DNA of 64,000 nt from Methylobacterium isbiliense (GTDB lineage: Bacteria > Pseudomonadota > Alphaproteobacteria > Rhizobiales > Beijerinckiaceae): NCBI RefSeq assembly GCF_022179325.1, contig NZ_BPQQ01000009.1:1-64000 (forward strand). The letters run 5' to 3'. Position 1 is the stretch's first letter; every line of letters starts with the position of its first letter. Below are positions 16,668 to 25,124 of this stretch, in pieces. The translations under genes and the position numbers were made by a program. The notes under the pieces are model-generated. The model did not search any database. It was not told where the DNA came from and saw only the letters and a program-made list of their open reading frames with translations.

Positions 16668-16828
16668 GGAAGAACGAAAACGGAACGTCGTACGAGTTCA
16701 CCGTAAACGGGGACGGGAGCTCCGAGTGCTACAAGACGAAGGACGGCGGACGGCGGCAGCGCGTGACCGCCGCATGCCAGACCAAAATCTCCGAGCGGGA
16801 CGTGGAGCGGCTGCTAGGTTCCTACTGA
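16658..16828 (+). other. Coding-like extension in the -1 frame after the kinase
   Basis: Reading one frame back from the kinase, codons 16658-16828 are open, end in a protein-like segment (RRQRVTAACQTKISERDVERL) and stop at a TGA that overlaps the ATG of the next small gene (TGATG). That overlap implies the frame is, or was, translated. Yet no start codon lies between the in-frame TAA at 16655 and GTG near 16759. It is either a separate gene that lost its start or the former kinase C-terminus displaced by an indel near 16660. Confidence 0.4.
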
Positions 16829-17016
16829 TGGCCAAGATCAAGAACGACCCGAGCCGATACGTCAGGCGCTCCAGCCTTGCTGGGCGCCCGGCCGCCTGCG
16901 CGGGCGAAAAGGGCGATCAGGCGAACCGGAAGCCGGAGCGGGACTTCCTGGCCGCCCCCATCGGCGACGACTTCTACGTGGATTTCCGACCTCAGGGCCG
17001 TCGAGACAACACATAG
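16828..17016 (+). CDS. Small basic hypothetical protein in the kinase module
   Basis: 62 residues, basic and polar (KIKNDPSRYVRRSS at the start, ending DFRPQGRRDNT), not recognised. The ATG shares its first base with the TGA of the frame before it (TGATG), a typical operon junction, which is the main reason to accept it. The segment DFLAAPIGDDFYVDF is the only hydrophobic stretch. It may be a small regulatory or adaptor subunit of the module. Confidence 0.5.
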   Translation: MAKIKNDPSRYVRRSSLAGRPAACAGEKGDQANRKPERDFLAAPIGDDFYVDFRPQGRRDNT

Positions 17017-17104
17017 AGATCCGCGCGACTGCGCCGCGGATCGCATTCGGGCCGTCCGGACGTGAGACGGGGCGAGCGACCGGCCCCGCACCGGCGCGAC
17101 GAAG

Positions 17105-17389
17105 TCACCGCTTTGCACCGCAAGGCCGGCTGTAGACCGTGCCGTCGTGCTCCAGGGCGCCGTCCGAGCGCACGACGAGATCCACATCATACGGGACCTC
17201 CGCCCCACCCATGCCGTAGCAGCGCGCGGCTCGGACGCGGCCGCCGGGGATTGTCGCGTGCCGGCAATCCATCAGGTCGATGCCGACGTCAGGGCCTGGG
17301 CCGATGGTAATGTCGGGCATGCCCGGCGCGCAGTAGCGGCCGGGTGCGGGTAGGGGCGGACGCATCTCGGGCGCCATAGGCGGCTTCAC
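17105..17389 (-). CDS. Hypothetical small protein, possibly a trimmed exported protein
   Basis: Up to 94 residues. The segment from PGRYCAPGMPDITIGPGPD to the end, with four Cys and Gly/Pro turns (MDCRHATIPGG, ARCYGMGG, VYSRPCG), looks like a genuine compact domain. The Cys spacing suggests disulfides and hence export, but no signal peptide precedes it, so the real N-terminus may be lost. Unrecognised; isolated on the minus strand, convergent with the kinase set. Confidence 0.45.
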   Translation of the reverse strand: MKPPMAPEMRPPLPAPGRYCAPGMPDITIGPGPDVGIDLMDCRHATIPGGRVRAARCYGMGGAEVPYDVDLVVRSDGALEHDGTVYSRPCGAKR

Positions 17390-17916
17390 ACCCTAAGGCG
17401 CATTCTCTAGGTAGGCGCAGGGTGGTTCGCTCCCGTTCGCCTAAGCATCGTCGATGAGCAACGAAGCGCCGAGAGCCGACTTCGGGCTAGTCGGACTTGG
17501 ACCGCCGCTCCCGACCCTTCTCGGGCCTTCGGATTGTCTGCTTATCGGCCATCTGATTGGCCCAGAACGACCGATCCTGGCCGCAAGCGGCCTGTCCTCT
17601 TAGGGGCTCAAGCTAAGGGCAAGCGGACGTCCTACGCCGCTCAGGTGAATGCCTCAAAGTGACCCTTTGCAGACCTAGCGGCTGGCCGGATGAAGCGTCT
17701 GCTTCGAGCGGAGAAGCGGACTTCCCCGGGACGGTCACGACATCAGCAGGTTGTGGCCCATCAAGCGGCCGCATGTAGCGGGCGGGCTTCAGCGAGTTCA
17801 GGCAACGTGGCGGTCTCACTCCGCCGAGATGACGCCCGGCGTCGCGCGCTCGGAACACCGGCTGGCGCAGCCGCTCTGACATCCGGTCGGCGCAACGCGG
17901 GCAGCGGGCAGCGATC
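17390..17916. other. Long intergenic region with a repeat copy
   Basis: About 530 bases without a credible gene. It contains one copy of the 95-bp diverged repeat (17661-17755). The last 80 bases precede the GTG start of the DUF4126 gene. No tRNA-like fold or CRISPR pattern seen. Confidence 0.5.
17661..17755. repeat. Dispersed 95-bp repeat, copy 1
   Basis: Aligns without gaps over 95 bases to 39781-39875. Shared blocks: GACCC-TTGC at the left end, GTCTGCT in the middle, GAAGCGGA, then CACGACATCAG and AGGTTGTG at the right end. Between blocks the copies differ, so they are old or under selection only at the blocks. Both copies are intergenic. Confidence 0.55.
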
Positions 17917-18390
17917 GTGCAGAGATATGGAGCCTCGCTCGGCATCGGGTTCGTGGCGGGGATGCGCAGCATGTCCGCCTGCGCCGCGCTGACGTGGGCG
18001 GCATCGCAGGACCGGACGCGCGGCGACCTGATCCCCAGCAGGCCGGGCGCGCGGGCGCTCGCCACGACGGCCACCGCTGCCGAGATGGCCGACGACAAGA
18101 TGCCGTTCGCACCCGACCGCCGCATCCCGCCCTCGTTCGCGCTCCGGCTCGCGATCGGCGCGGTCGGAGGCTGGGCCTTGTCCGGCCGGTGCGCATCGCC
18201 CGAGTACGGCGCCCTGGCCGGCGTCGCAGGCGCGGTCGTCGGCACGCTCCTCGGGCACGGCGCCCGGGGCGGGGACTCGCGGACATCGGCAGGACGAGCC
18301 CGGGGGCTTGCCGAGGACGTTGCCGCCGTCGGCCTCGCCGCGTTGGTGGTCGCGTCCGCGGAGACGAAAAGGTACCGAGCATCGCCTTGA
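17917..18390 (+). CDS. DUF4126 family membrane protein
   Basis: 157 residues starting at GTG 17917. The N-terminal pattern SLGIGFVAGMRSMSACAALT (about 5-24), the DDKMPFAPDRRIPPSFALR segment (about 60-78) and Gly-rich helices (LAIGAVGGWALSG, GALAGVAGAVVGTLLGHG) are those of DUF4126 proteins, which have three to four membrane helices and unknown function. It stands alone between a repeat-bearing intergenic region and the DUF892 pseudogene. An ATG at residue 16 is possible, but the GMRS motif favours the longer form. Confidence 0.75.
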   Translation: MQRYGASLGIGFVAGMRSMSACAALTWAASQDRTRGDLIPSRPGARALATTATAAEMADDKMPFAPDRRIPPSFALRLAIGAVGGWALSGRCASPEYGALAGVAGAVVGTLLGHGARGGDSRTSAGRARGLAEDVAAVGLAALVVASAETKRYRASP

Positions 18391-18517
18391 GGCGGCCTAG
18401 CGTCGGCTCAAGCGTATCGAGCGGCGTCGGCTTACTAGGTGGATCACACCGGCTTCGCGCAGCATGCGTTGGAGCCGGATGCCGCGCGTCGGGGGACCCC
18501 AAGGGTTGGTCGGTCGC

Positions 18518-18994
18518 TCAGGCACCCATAATCGTGGCGGCGATCTCGTTGTGCCGCTCGTTGGCGGCCTTGGCCTCGTCCAGCGAGGTCTGCATCGCCT
18601 GCCCGATCCCGCTCAGGCCAAGTTGTTCGGCATACGCGCGGATCGTGCCGAAGGCCGTGATCCAGTAGTGCAGCGCCAGTTGCCCGTTAGCGATGATGCC
18701 GAGGTCGCGCGAGGCGCCGTCGGGCGCCTGCTGGCGGGTCTCGCGGCTGACGTCGTAGAGGCCTTCCAGCACTGAGTTCTTCCGCTCGCCGCTGCCGCCT
18801 GCCTCCTGCAGGGCTTGGTCGATGCGCTTCGCTCACTGCTGCGAGGTTTAGTTGCCTTGCTTCAGGGCGGCCTTGAGGTCGGGATGGTAGGCGTCGTTCC
18901 GGATCTCGTCGGTGGCCTGCGCGGCGACCTTGCCGCCGTTCGTCATGGCGGCGAGCCCCTGGGCCACGAGCGTCTTGAGTGCGTCGTTGCTCAT
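18518..18994 (-). pseudogene. DUF892 (YciE/YciF-like) ferritin-fold gene inactivated by two nonsense codons
   Basis: One continuous frame encodes a full-length DUF892 protein of about 158 residues. The start is MSNDALKTLVAQGLAAMTNG (ATG 18992-18994), then helices to LKAALKQGN, then LYDVSRETRQQAPD and a final helix pair ending IAATIMGA. It is interrupted by TAA (18848-18850) and, five codons on, TGA (18833-18835). Reading the first as Glu (GAA) and the second as Trp (TGG) restores a natural sequence (GN-E-TSQQ-W-AKRID), so both are single-base substitutions with no frameshift. DUF892 proteins are stress-induced ferritin-like bundles. Two stops this close make a functional product unlikely. Confidence 0.8.
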
Positions 18995-19360
18995 CGTCAT
19001 CCTCCGGGTAGGCGCGTCAACGCAGGATGCGGCCGACACCACGGAGAACACCCGAAAAGCAAGCCGCCCGTTCTTCCGTGCCGCGGTCGAGGAGGAGACC
19101 AAGGCAGCCGAGGAAATCGTGGGTCTGATTGAGCCGGTCACCAAGATCTACCTCGACCTGACGCTAAGCGGCTCGAAGGCCGACAGTTGAGGGACCTCGG
19201 GACGGCCGCCGAGGCATGCTCGTAGGCGGCTCCCGCGACCGTACGACGCTCCCGTCGCGCGGATCCTCGACCTCCGGATCGTCCGGGGATCGCGCCCGAT
19301 TAAATCGTTCTACACCGGCATGGCCCATCTTGCGGATCGAAACATCCGCGGGGTCGCCCC
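18995..19360. other. Intergenic region between the DUF892 pseudogene and the MHYT protein
   Basis: About 365 bases. A plus-strand frame through 19050-19190 (EEETKAAEEIVGLIEPVTKI, stop at 19188-19190) has a helical, coding-like look but no start of its own; it could be a relic of another gene. The remainder shows nothing I can name and should include the promoter of the 19361 gene. Confidence 0.3.
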
Positions 19361-21748
19361 ATGCTCACCGTCGTCGGTTGCCTCGTCGAAGCCCATGACT
19401 TCCGGCTCGTCGCCTTGGCGGCCGGGATCTGCGCCCTCTCGGCACTGACGACAGTCTGCCTCGTCAGCCACGCGCGCAGGGCGGCCGGGTGGGCCCAGGC
19501 CGGGTGGCTCGCCGTCGCGGCGACGGCGGGCGGCTCCGGCATCTGGGCGACCCACTTCATCGCCATGCTCGCCTTCGCGCCGGGCGTGCCGAGCGGCTAC
19601 GATGTCGCGCTCACCGGCCTGTCCCTCGCCATCGCCGTCGCCTTGGTCGGCTCCGGCCTGTCCCTCGCCGCCCTCGTCGGCGGCCGGGCCGCGGCCTGGG
19701 CCGGCGGCGCGATCCTCGGCCTCGGCATCGCGGCGATGCACTATACCGGCATGGCCGCCTACGAGGTGGCCGGCCACAAGGCGTGGGATCCCGCAACCGT
19801 TGGCGTCTCGCTCGCGCTGGGCGGCATCCTCGGCGGCGCCGCCCTGGCGGCCCAGCTCGGCGCCCGCGGCCTCGTTCGCCAGGTGCCGGCGGCGCTCCTG
19901 CTGCTGCTTGCCATCTGCAGCCACCACTTCACCGCCATGGGTGCGGTCACGATTGCGCCCGACCCGACGCTCGCCGTATCGGAGGCCGCGATCCCGAACG
20001 CGTGGCTCGCGGTTGCCGTGGCCCTCGCGAGCTTCGCCATCCTGCTCCTGGCCGGGGCCGCACTCGCGCTCGACGTGCGCGACCGCCGTCACGCCAAGGT
20101 GGAGGCCGACCGCCTGCACAGCCTCGCCAACGCCGCGGTCGAGGGTCTCGTCGTCTGCACCGGCGACGCGATCGTCAGCGCCAACCGCAGCTTCGCCAAG
20201 CTGGTCGGCCTGCCGCCCGGTGCGCTCGCGGGCACGGCCCTGTCGGCGTACCTGCCGGGCGACGCGGCCCGGCTCGCGCTCGCCGGCCAGCCCGAGCGCC
20301 CGGTCGAGGCCGAGCTTCGCCAGGCCGACGGCACGCTCGTGCCGGTCGAGATCATTATGCAGCCGGTCGATCATGCCGGTCGACCGCACTACGCCGTCGC
20401 CGTGCGCGACCTGCGGGCGCGGCGCCAGGCCGAGCGCCAGATCCAGTTCCTCGCCCACCACGACGCCCTCACCGGGCTGGCCAACCGGGCCAGCTTCGGC
20501 AAGCGCCTCGACCAGGAGATGCGCGCCGCCGACGCGGGCGGGCGCAAGCTCGCGGTGCTCTGCCTCGACCTCGACCGCTTCAAGGAGGTCAACGACCTGT
20601 TCGGTCACGCCGCCGGCGACGCGATGCTGGAGAGCGTCGCCCGGATCGTCTCGGCCGAGCTCGACGACACCCAGATGATGGCCCGGCTCGGCGGCGACGA
20701 GTTCGCCGTGCTGATGCCCTGCGGCGGCCCGTCGGAGGCCGGCCGTCTCGCCGAGCGCATCCTGGAGGCGCTGCGCTCCGGCCGGACGGACGCGGGCGGC
20801 CCGCAGATCGCCACCAGCATCGGCGTCGCCCTCTACCCGGACGACGCGCAGGAGCGCGCGGCCCTCCTGAGCTACGCCGACACGGCCCTCTACCGCGCCA
20901 AGTCGGAAGGCCGGGGCACCTACCGCTTCTTCGAGGCGAGGATGGGCGTCGAGGTCCGCGAGCGCCGTCTCCTCGAACACGACCTGCGCCACGCCGTGGC
21001 CCGCGGCGAGATGCAGCTCGTCTACCAGCCGCAGACGGACGTCGGCTCGGGCGCCGTCATCGGCTTCGAGGCGCTACTGCGCTGGAAGCACCCGGAGCGC
21101 GGCTACGTCTCGCCCGCCCTGTTCATCCCGATCGCCGAGGAGAGCGACGCCATCCTGCAGATCGGCGAGTGGGTGCTGCGCGAGGCCTGCCGGGAGGCAG
21201 CGACCTGGTCAAACCCGCTGTCCATCGCCGTCAACGTCTCGGCGGTGCAGATCCACAGCCCGCACTTCGTCGGGCTGGTGCACGAGGTGCTGCTCAAGAC
21301 CGGGCTGGCGCCCGGTCGCCTTGAGGTCGAGGTGACCGAGACTGCCCTGATCAGCGACCCGAACCGAGCGCTGCTGACCTTGAGGCAGTTGAAGTCGCTG
21401 GGGCTGCGCATCGCCATGGACGACTTCGGCACTGGCTACTCGTCGCTCTCGAACCTGCGCTCGTTCCCGTTCGACAAGATCAAGATCGACGGCTCGTTCG
21501 TGCGCTCCGTCGACAGCAACGAGCAGACCGCGGCCATCGTGCGCTCGGTGCTTGGCCTGGGGCGCGGTCTCGGCCTGCCGGTGCTGGCGGAAGGCGTCGA
21601 GACCGACGCCGAGCTCGGCTTCCTCGCTGCCGAGCAGTGCCACGCCGCCCAGGGCTACCTGATGGGCCGCCCGTCGCCCATCGGAGAGTTCGCCCAGCAC
21701 ACGCATGGCACGGTTCCCGTCATCGCCGACGACCGAAAACGCGCCTGA
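19361..21748 (+). CDS. MHYT-PAS-GGDEF-EAL cyclic-di-GMP protein
   Basis: 795 residues. N-terminal MHYT sensor with about seven membrane helices; the three signature repeats are WATHFIAM (about 62), MHYTGM (126-131) and SHHFTAMG (about 187). A PAS domain follows (about 245-345). The GGDEF domain has an intact signature RLGGDEF (GGDEF at about 444-448), so diguanylate cyclase activity is possible. The EAL domain is intact at EALLRWKHPERG (from about 570), with TETALI, MDDFGTGYSSL and KIDGSFV, as in active phosphodiesterases. MHYT domains are proposed to bind copper and sense O2, CO or NO, which would suit the metal-rich setting. Stand-alone gene. Confidence 0.93.
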   Translation: MLTVVGCLVEAHDFRLVALAAGICALSALTTVCLVSHARRAAGWAQAGWLAVAATAGGSGIWATHFIAMLAFAPGVPSGYDVALTGLSLAIAVALVGSGLSLAALVGGRAAAWAGGAILGLGIAAMHYTGMAAYEVAGHKAWDPATVGVSLALGGILGGAALAAQLGARGLVRQVPAALLLLLAICSHHFTAMGAVTIAPDPTLAVSEAAIPNAWLAVAVALASFAILLLAGAALALDVRDRRHAKVEADRLHSLANAAVEGLVVCTGDAIVSANRSFAKLVGLPPGALAGTALSAYLPGDAARLALAGQPERPVEAELRQADGTLVPVEIIMQPVDHAGRPHYAVAVRDLRARRQAERQIQFLAHHDALTGLANRASFGKRLDQEMRAADAGGRKLAVLCLDLDRFKEVNDLFGHAAGDAMLESVARIVSAELDDTQMMARLGGDEFAVLMPCGGPSEAGRLAERILEALRSGRTDAGGPQIATSIGVALYPDDAQERAALLSYADTALYRAKSEGRGTYRFFEARMGVEVRERRLLEHDLRHAVARGEMQLVYQPQTDVGSGAVIGFEALLRWKHPERGYVSPALFIPIAEESDAILQIGEWVLREACREAATWSNPLSIAVNVSAVQIHSPHFVGLVHEVLLKTGLAPGRLEVEVTETALISDPNRALLTLRQLKSLGLRIAMDDFGTGYSSLSNLRSFPFDKIKIDGSFVRSVDSNEQTAAIVRSVLGLGRGLGLPVLAEGVETDAELGFLAAEQCHAAQGYLMGRPSPIGEFAQHTHGTVPVIADDRKRA

Positions 21749-21818
21749 GCCTGTCGGCGGGGGCGAGCGTCGATCTCGCCCGTATCAGGGTGTCGGGTCG
21801 GCTAGGACGGGGGCGGGC

Positions 21819-22193
21819 ATGAAGGGGCGCATGACACGAGACACGTCCACGACACTCCCGCCGCTCCGGGTCGCCGCTTTGACATGCGCCCTGGTCGCCG
21901 GCTGCGGCCTCGCCCCGGTCGCCCTCGCCCTCGCGCCACGCCCCGGCGAGCCCGTCGCGGTCCTAACCCTCTTCCCCGACGCCCCAATCCCCAAGGCCGT
22001 CGCCGCCTCGGGCGCCTCCATCCTGTGGCTCTCCACCGGCGGGCACGTCGCGGTGCTCGACGCCTCCGGGGGCGACGCCGCCGCCGACCTGCGCCGGGCC
22101 GGCGCCTTCATCGTCCTCGCCGCCGGACCCCTGGGCGCCTGCCTCCCGGGCTACCGGCCTCCCCCGATCCTCACCGGACCATCCCCGTCATGA
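21819..22193 (+). CDS. Small exported protein coupled to a chemoreceptor
   Basis: 124 residues from ATG 21819; the longer open frame starting at 21705 overlaps the preceding gene. An N-terminal hydrophobic stretch ([20 protein letters not shown], about 16-35) is a signal or anchor, with a possible lipobox at AGC. The mature part, about 80 residues, begins [14 protein letters not shown] and has alternating strands and helices, not recognised. Its TGA overlaps the ATG of the chemoreceptor (ATGA), so it is probably a periplasmic partner in the same signalling unit. Confidence 0.6.
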   Translation: MKGRMTRDTSTTLPPLRVAALTCALVAGCGLAPVALALAPRPGEPVAVLTLFPDAPIPKAVAASGASILWLSTGGHVAVLDASGGDAAADLRRAGAFIVLAAGPLGACLPGYRPPPILTGPSPS

Positions 22194-23935
22194 CCGACAG
22201 CGGCAGCCTCGACCGCCTTCGCCTCGCCTTCCTGCCGGTGATGCTCGGCGCGCTCGGCGTGCTCGCCGTCATCGTCACGGCATTCGCCTGGTGGCGAGAC
22301 GTCATGCCCGTGCCCGTGACGGTCCTCGCGGTCCTCCTGCCCGGCGCGACCCTCGCCGCCGCCCGCCGGCACGGGGCGGCGGCCATCACGCGCCACCTCT
22401 CGTCGGCCTCCTTGATGATGCTGGTCGGCCTGCTGGTGCTGGCCGCCTCGGGCACGCACCTGCAGATCGACCTGCACATGGTGTTCTTCGCCGCCCTCGC
22501 GGTCGCCGCCGGCTGGTGCTGCTGGTCGTCCATCCTCATGGCGGCCGGCGTCGTGGCCGTCCACCACCTCGCGTTGAACGTACTCTACCCAGCCGCGGTG
22601 TTCCCGAACGGGGCCGAGTACCTGCGCGTCGTGCTGCATGCCGTCGTCCTCGTCACCGAGGCCGCCGCCCTGGTGCTGGCCGCCCGCCAGCTCGCGAAGG
22701 CGCTAGCCTCCGCAGAGGCGGCCACCCGGCAGGCCGCCGACAGCGTGCTGGCGCAGCGCCGCGCCGAGGCGGCAGCCGGCCAGGACCGTAACCTGGAGGC
22801 CCACCGCCAGCGCCGCCTCGGCGAGGTCGTCGCCGAGTTCCGCGACGCCCTCGTCGAGATCGAGCGCACGGTCGAACGCGAGACCGGCGGCATGCGCGAG
22901 ACCGCGCTCGCCCTCAGCGGCGTCGCCGAGCATTCGAGCCGTCAGGCGGCCGCCTCCGAGGCCACGGCGTCGGCGACGGCGCAGAACGTGCTCTCGGTCT
23001 CGGCGGGGGCCGAGGAACTCAGCGCCTCCATCTCCGACATCGCCGGCCAGACGGAGCGGGCGAGCCAGCTCATCGCGCGCATGACCGAGATCGCGCGGAA
23101 CACGAACGAGGAGGTCGAGCAGCTCGCCGTCGTGGCCGACCGCATCGGCACAGTCATGGGCCTGATCAAGTCGGTGGCCGACCAGACCAACCTCCTGGCG
23201 CTCAACGCCACCATCGAGGCGGCGCGCGCCGGCGCAGCCGGCCGCGGCTTCGCGGTGGTGGCCTCGGAGGTGAAGGCGCTGTCGGGCCAGACCATGCGGG
23301 CGGCCGACGAGATCGTGTCCCAGGTAGAGGCCATCCAGGCCTCGACGCGGCGAACCGTCGGCTCCGTCCACGCGATGGCCTCGGCCACGCAGGAGGTGAA
23401 CGCCCTGACCACGTCGATTGCCGTGTCGGTCGACCAGCAGCGGGCGGCGACGCAGGAGATCTCCCGCACCGTGGCGCAGGTCGCCCAGGGCAGTTCCGAG
23501 GCGCACGCCGGAGCCGTCTCGGTCTCGCAGGCCACCCGGGAGACGCAGCGGCACGCCGACAGCGCCGTGTCCGCGTCCGAGTCCCTCAAGGCGGTCGCGG
23601 CCGACCTCGCGCGTTCGGTGACCCAGTTCGTGCAACGGGTGACGACCGACCTGGAGGAGCGCCGCGGCACGGTTCGTGTCGCCGTCGACGAGGCGGCCTT
23701 CCTGCACGTGCGGGGGCGGCGGCATTCGGTCCGCCTCGCGGAGGTCTCCTCCCACGGTGCCCGCATCGCGGGCGCTCCGCAACTTGCGCCCGGCGAGGCG
23801 GTCGAGTTCGAGACGGCCGACGGGGGGCGCACGCCGGCGGCGGTCGCGTGGAGCGAGGGCGGCACGGCGGGGCTCGACGTCCGCGCCGGCTTGCGCCACC
23901 CGGCCCTCGAAGGGGGCCTCGGCGTGGCGGCCTGA
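22190..23935 (+). CDS. Methyl-accepting chemotaxis protein with C-terminal PilZ-like domain
   Basis: 581 residues from ATG 22190. The N-terminus has about six hydrophobic helices (10-170) with only short loops, so sensing is probably in or near the membrane. A coiled coil (about 175-240) leads to the signalling domain with the conserved tip [20 protein letters not shown] (about 330-350). The last 80 residues ([18 protein letters not shown], then [15 protein letters not shown]) look like a PilZ domain, which would bind cyclic-di-GMP and link chemotaxis to the GGDEF/EAL proteins nearby. No CheR pentapeptide tail. It overlaps the exported protein upstream by 4 nt. Confidence 0.9.
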   Translation: MTDSGSLDRLRLAFLPVMLGALGVLAVIVTAFAWWRDVMPVPVTVLAVLLPGATLAAARRHGAAAITRHLSSASLMMLVGLLVLAASGTHLQIDLHMVFFAALAVAAGWCCWSSILMAAGVVAVHHLALNVLYPAAVFPNGAEYLRVVLHAVVLVTEAAALVLAARQLAKALASAEAATRQAADSVLAQRRAEAAAGQDRNLEAHRQRRLGEVVAEFRDALVEIERTVERETGGMRETALALSGVAEHSSRQAAASEATASATAQNVLSVSAGAEELSASISDIAGQTERASQLIARMTEIARNTNEEVEQLAVVADRIGTVMGLIKSVADQTNLLALNATIEAARAGAAGRGFAVVASEVKALSGQTMRAADEIVSQVEAIQASTRRTVGSVHAMASATQEVNALTTSIAVSVDQQRAATQEISRTVAQVAQGSSEAHAGAVSVSQATRETQRHADSAVSASESLKAVAADLARSVTQFVQRVTTDLEERRGTVRVAVDEAAFLHVRGRRHSVRLAEVSSHGARIAGAPQLAPGEAVEFETADGGRTPAAVAWSEGGTAGLDVRAGLRHPALEGGLGVAA

Positions 23936-24000
23936 CGGGAGCCCGCGCCTGGCCGGCTCGCCGACCGCCACGAGGTCGGCTACCTTCGGCACCGCCGACG

Positions 24001-25077
24001 TTACGCCACCGCGGAAGCGGCCCGAGGCTCCGCGGCTTTCCGGGTGCCGAGGCTGTCGGGAAGGGTGAGATACTCGAAGCGGCCGCTCGCACGCTTGTCC
24101 GCCCTCAACAACCCCAAGCCACGCACCGCGTCCCTTCCGCCCGCGGCCCAGCGGTCGCGGATGGACGAGGGCGAGAAGTCGAAGCTCTTGGCCGCGAGCT
24201 CGTCGGCACCGGCCTGATAGACGAGGTGGAGCAGCGTCACCGCCGGTCCCTCGGGATCGAGCCGCTCGCGCAACTCGTACTCGCGCCTGAGGCCTGCAAC
24301 CGCCCGGCGCGGCGCGCTGGCGAAGATGAGGTCGTTGGCGCGTTCCAGCACCGCGTCGAGGGAGGCGGGACGCGGCGCCCGCAGGGAGAACAGGTCCGAG
24401 GCGATGCAGAGGAGGTCCCGCTCGGGCTCGGTCTCGAAGAGCGGGTCGAGGGGCAGGTTGTTGGTGTAGCCCGCGTCGCACAGGACGCGCCCGTCCACCT
24501 CCACGGGCGGGAAGGCGGGCAGGATCGCCGTGCTGGCTAGGATGTGCTCGGGCCGGACCTCCTGGCGGGCGGTGTCGAAGTAGACCTCCTCGCCAGTCTC
24601 GACGTCGACGCAGCCCACCGTCAGGCGGGTGTCGCCCCTGTTCAACCACTCGAAATCGACGAGGCGCTCCAAGGTCCGGAGAAGCGGCCTGTTGTCGAAC
24701 AGGGCCACGTCGTTCGGCACCCATGGCAGCGCCGACCATGGGCCGGGCAACCGGTGGCCGAAGATGCTCGGGCGTCCCCAGGCGAGCGCCAGGAGGGCGT
24801 GCAGCCCGTTGTAGACCTGGCGCGGCTTGAGCAGCCCGGTCGGGCTCGGGCCCGTGGCCTGGGTCGCCTCGTCCCAGAACATCCGGAGATTGGCGACCCT
24901 GTCCTCGGGGGCGTTGCCCGCGACGATGGCGGCCGTCACCGCGCCGATGGATGCGCCTACGACCCAATCGGGCCTGAGCCCATGTTCGTGCAGCGCCTCG
25001 TAGGTCCCGGCATGGTAGGCGCCGACGGCGTTGCCGCCGGCAAAGACCAGGGCGAGGTCGCGTGTGTCGTCCACCAT
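24001..25077 (-). CDS. Patatin-like phospholipase
   Basis: 358 residues. Oxyanion-hole glycines (ALVFAGGNAVGAYHAG, about 8-23), nucleophile elbow GASIG (Ser about 43) and the catalytic Asp in DAGYTNNLP (about 205) form the Ser-Asp dyad of patatin-like lipases. No signal peptide or membrane helix in the domain. The C-terminal 90 residues are charged and helical. It is the last of seven minus-strand genes (30042 to 24001) with gaps of 15 to 109 nt, and starts 47 nt after the zinc alcohol dehydrogenase. It would act on membrane phospholipids; its link to the rest of the operon is unclear. Confidence 0.9.
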   Translation of the reverse strand: MVDDTRDLALVFAGGNAVGAYHAGTYEALHEHGLRPDWVVGASIGAVTAAIVAGNAPEDRVANLRMFWDEATQATGPSPTGLLKPRQVYNGLHALLALAWGRPSIFGHRLPGPWSALPWVPNDVALFDNRPLLRTLERLVDFEWLNRGDTRLTVGCVDVETGEEVYFDTARQEVRPEHILASTAILPAFPPVEVDGRVLCDAGYTNNLPLDPLFETEPERDLLCIASDLFSLRAPRPASLDAVLERANDLIFASAPRRAVAGLRREYELRERLDPEGPAVTLLHLVYQAGADELAAKSFDFSPSSIRDRWAAGGRDAVRGLGLLRADKRASGRFEYLTLPDSLGTRKAAEPRAASAVA

Positions 25078-25124
25078 CGTGCCTTCGTGCGTTGAGGCCG
25101 TTCGCGGCCGGGACCCGGCCGGCG

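Noticed and set aside
18833-18850. Selenocysteine or pyrrolysine decoding at the DUF892 stops
   Set aside because: TAA and TGA occur together and revert to Glu and Trp by single substitutions; no SECIS-like structure seen. Pseudogene is simpler.
22703-24967. 754-codon minus-strand frame over the chemoreceptor and patatin genes
   Set aside because: Spans two genes with clear domains and contains no recognisable domain itself.
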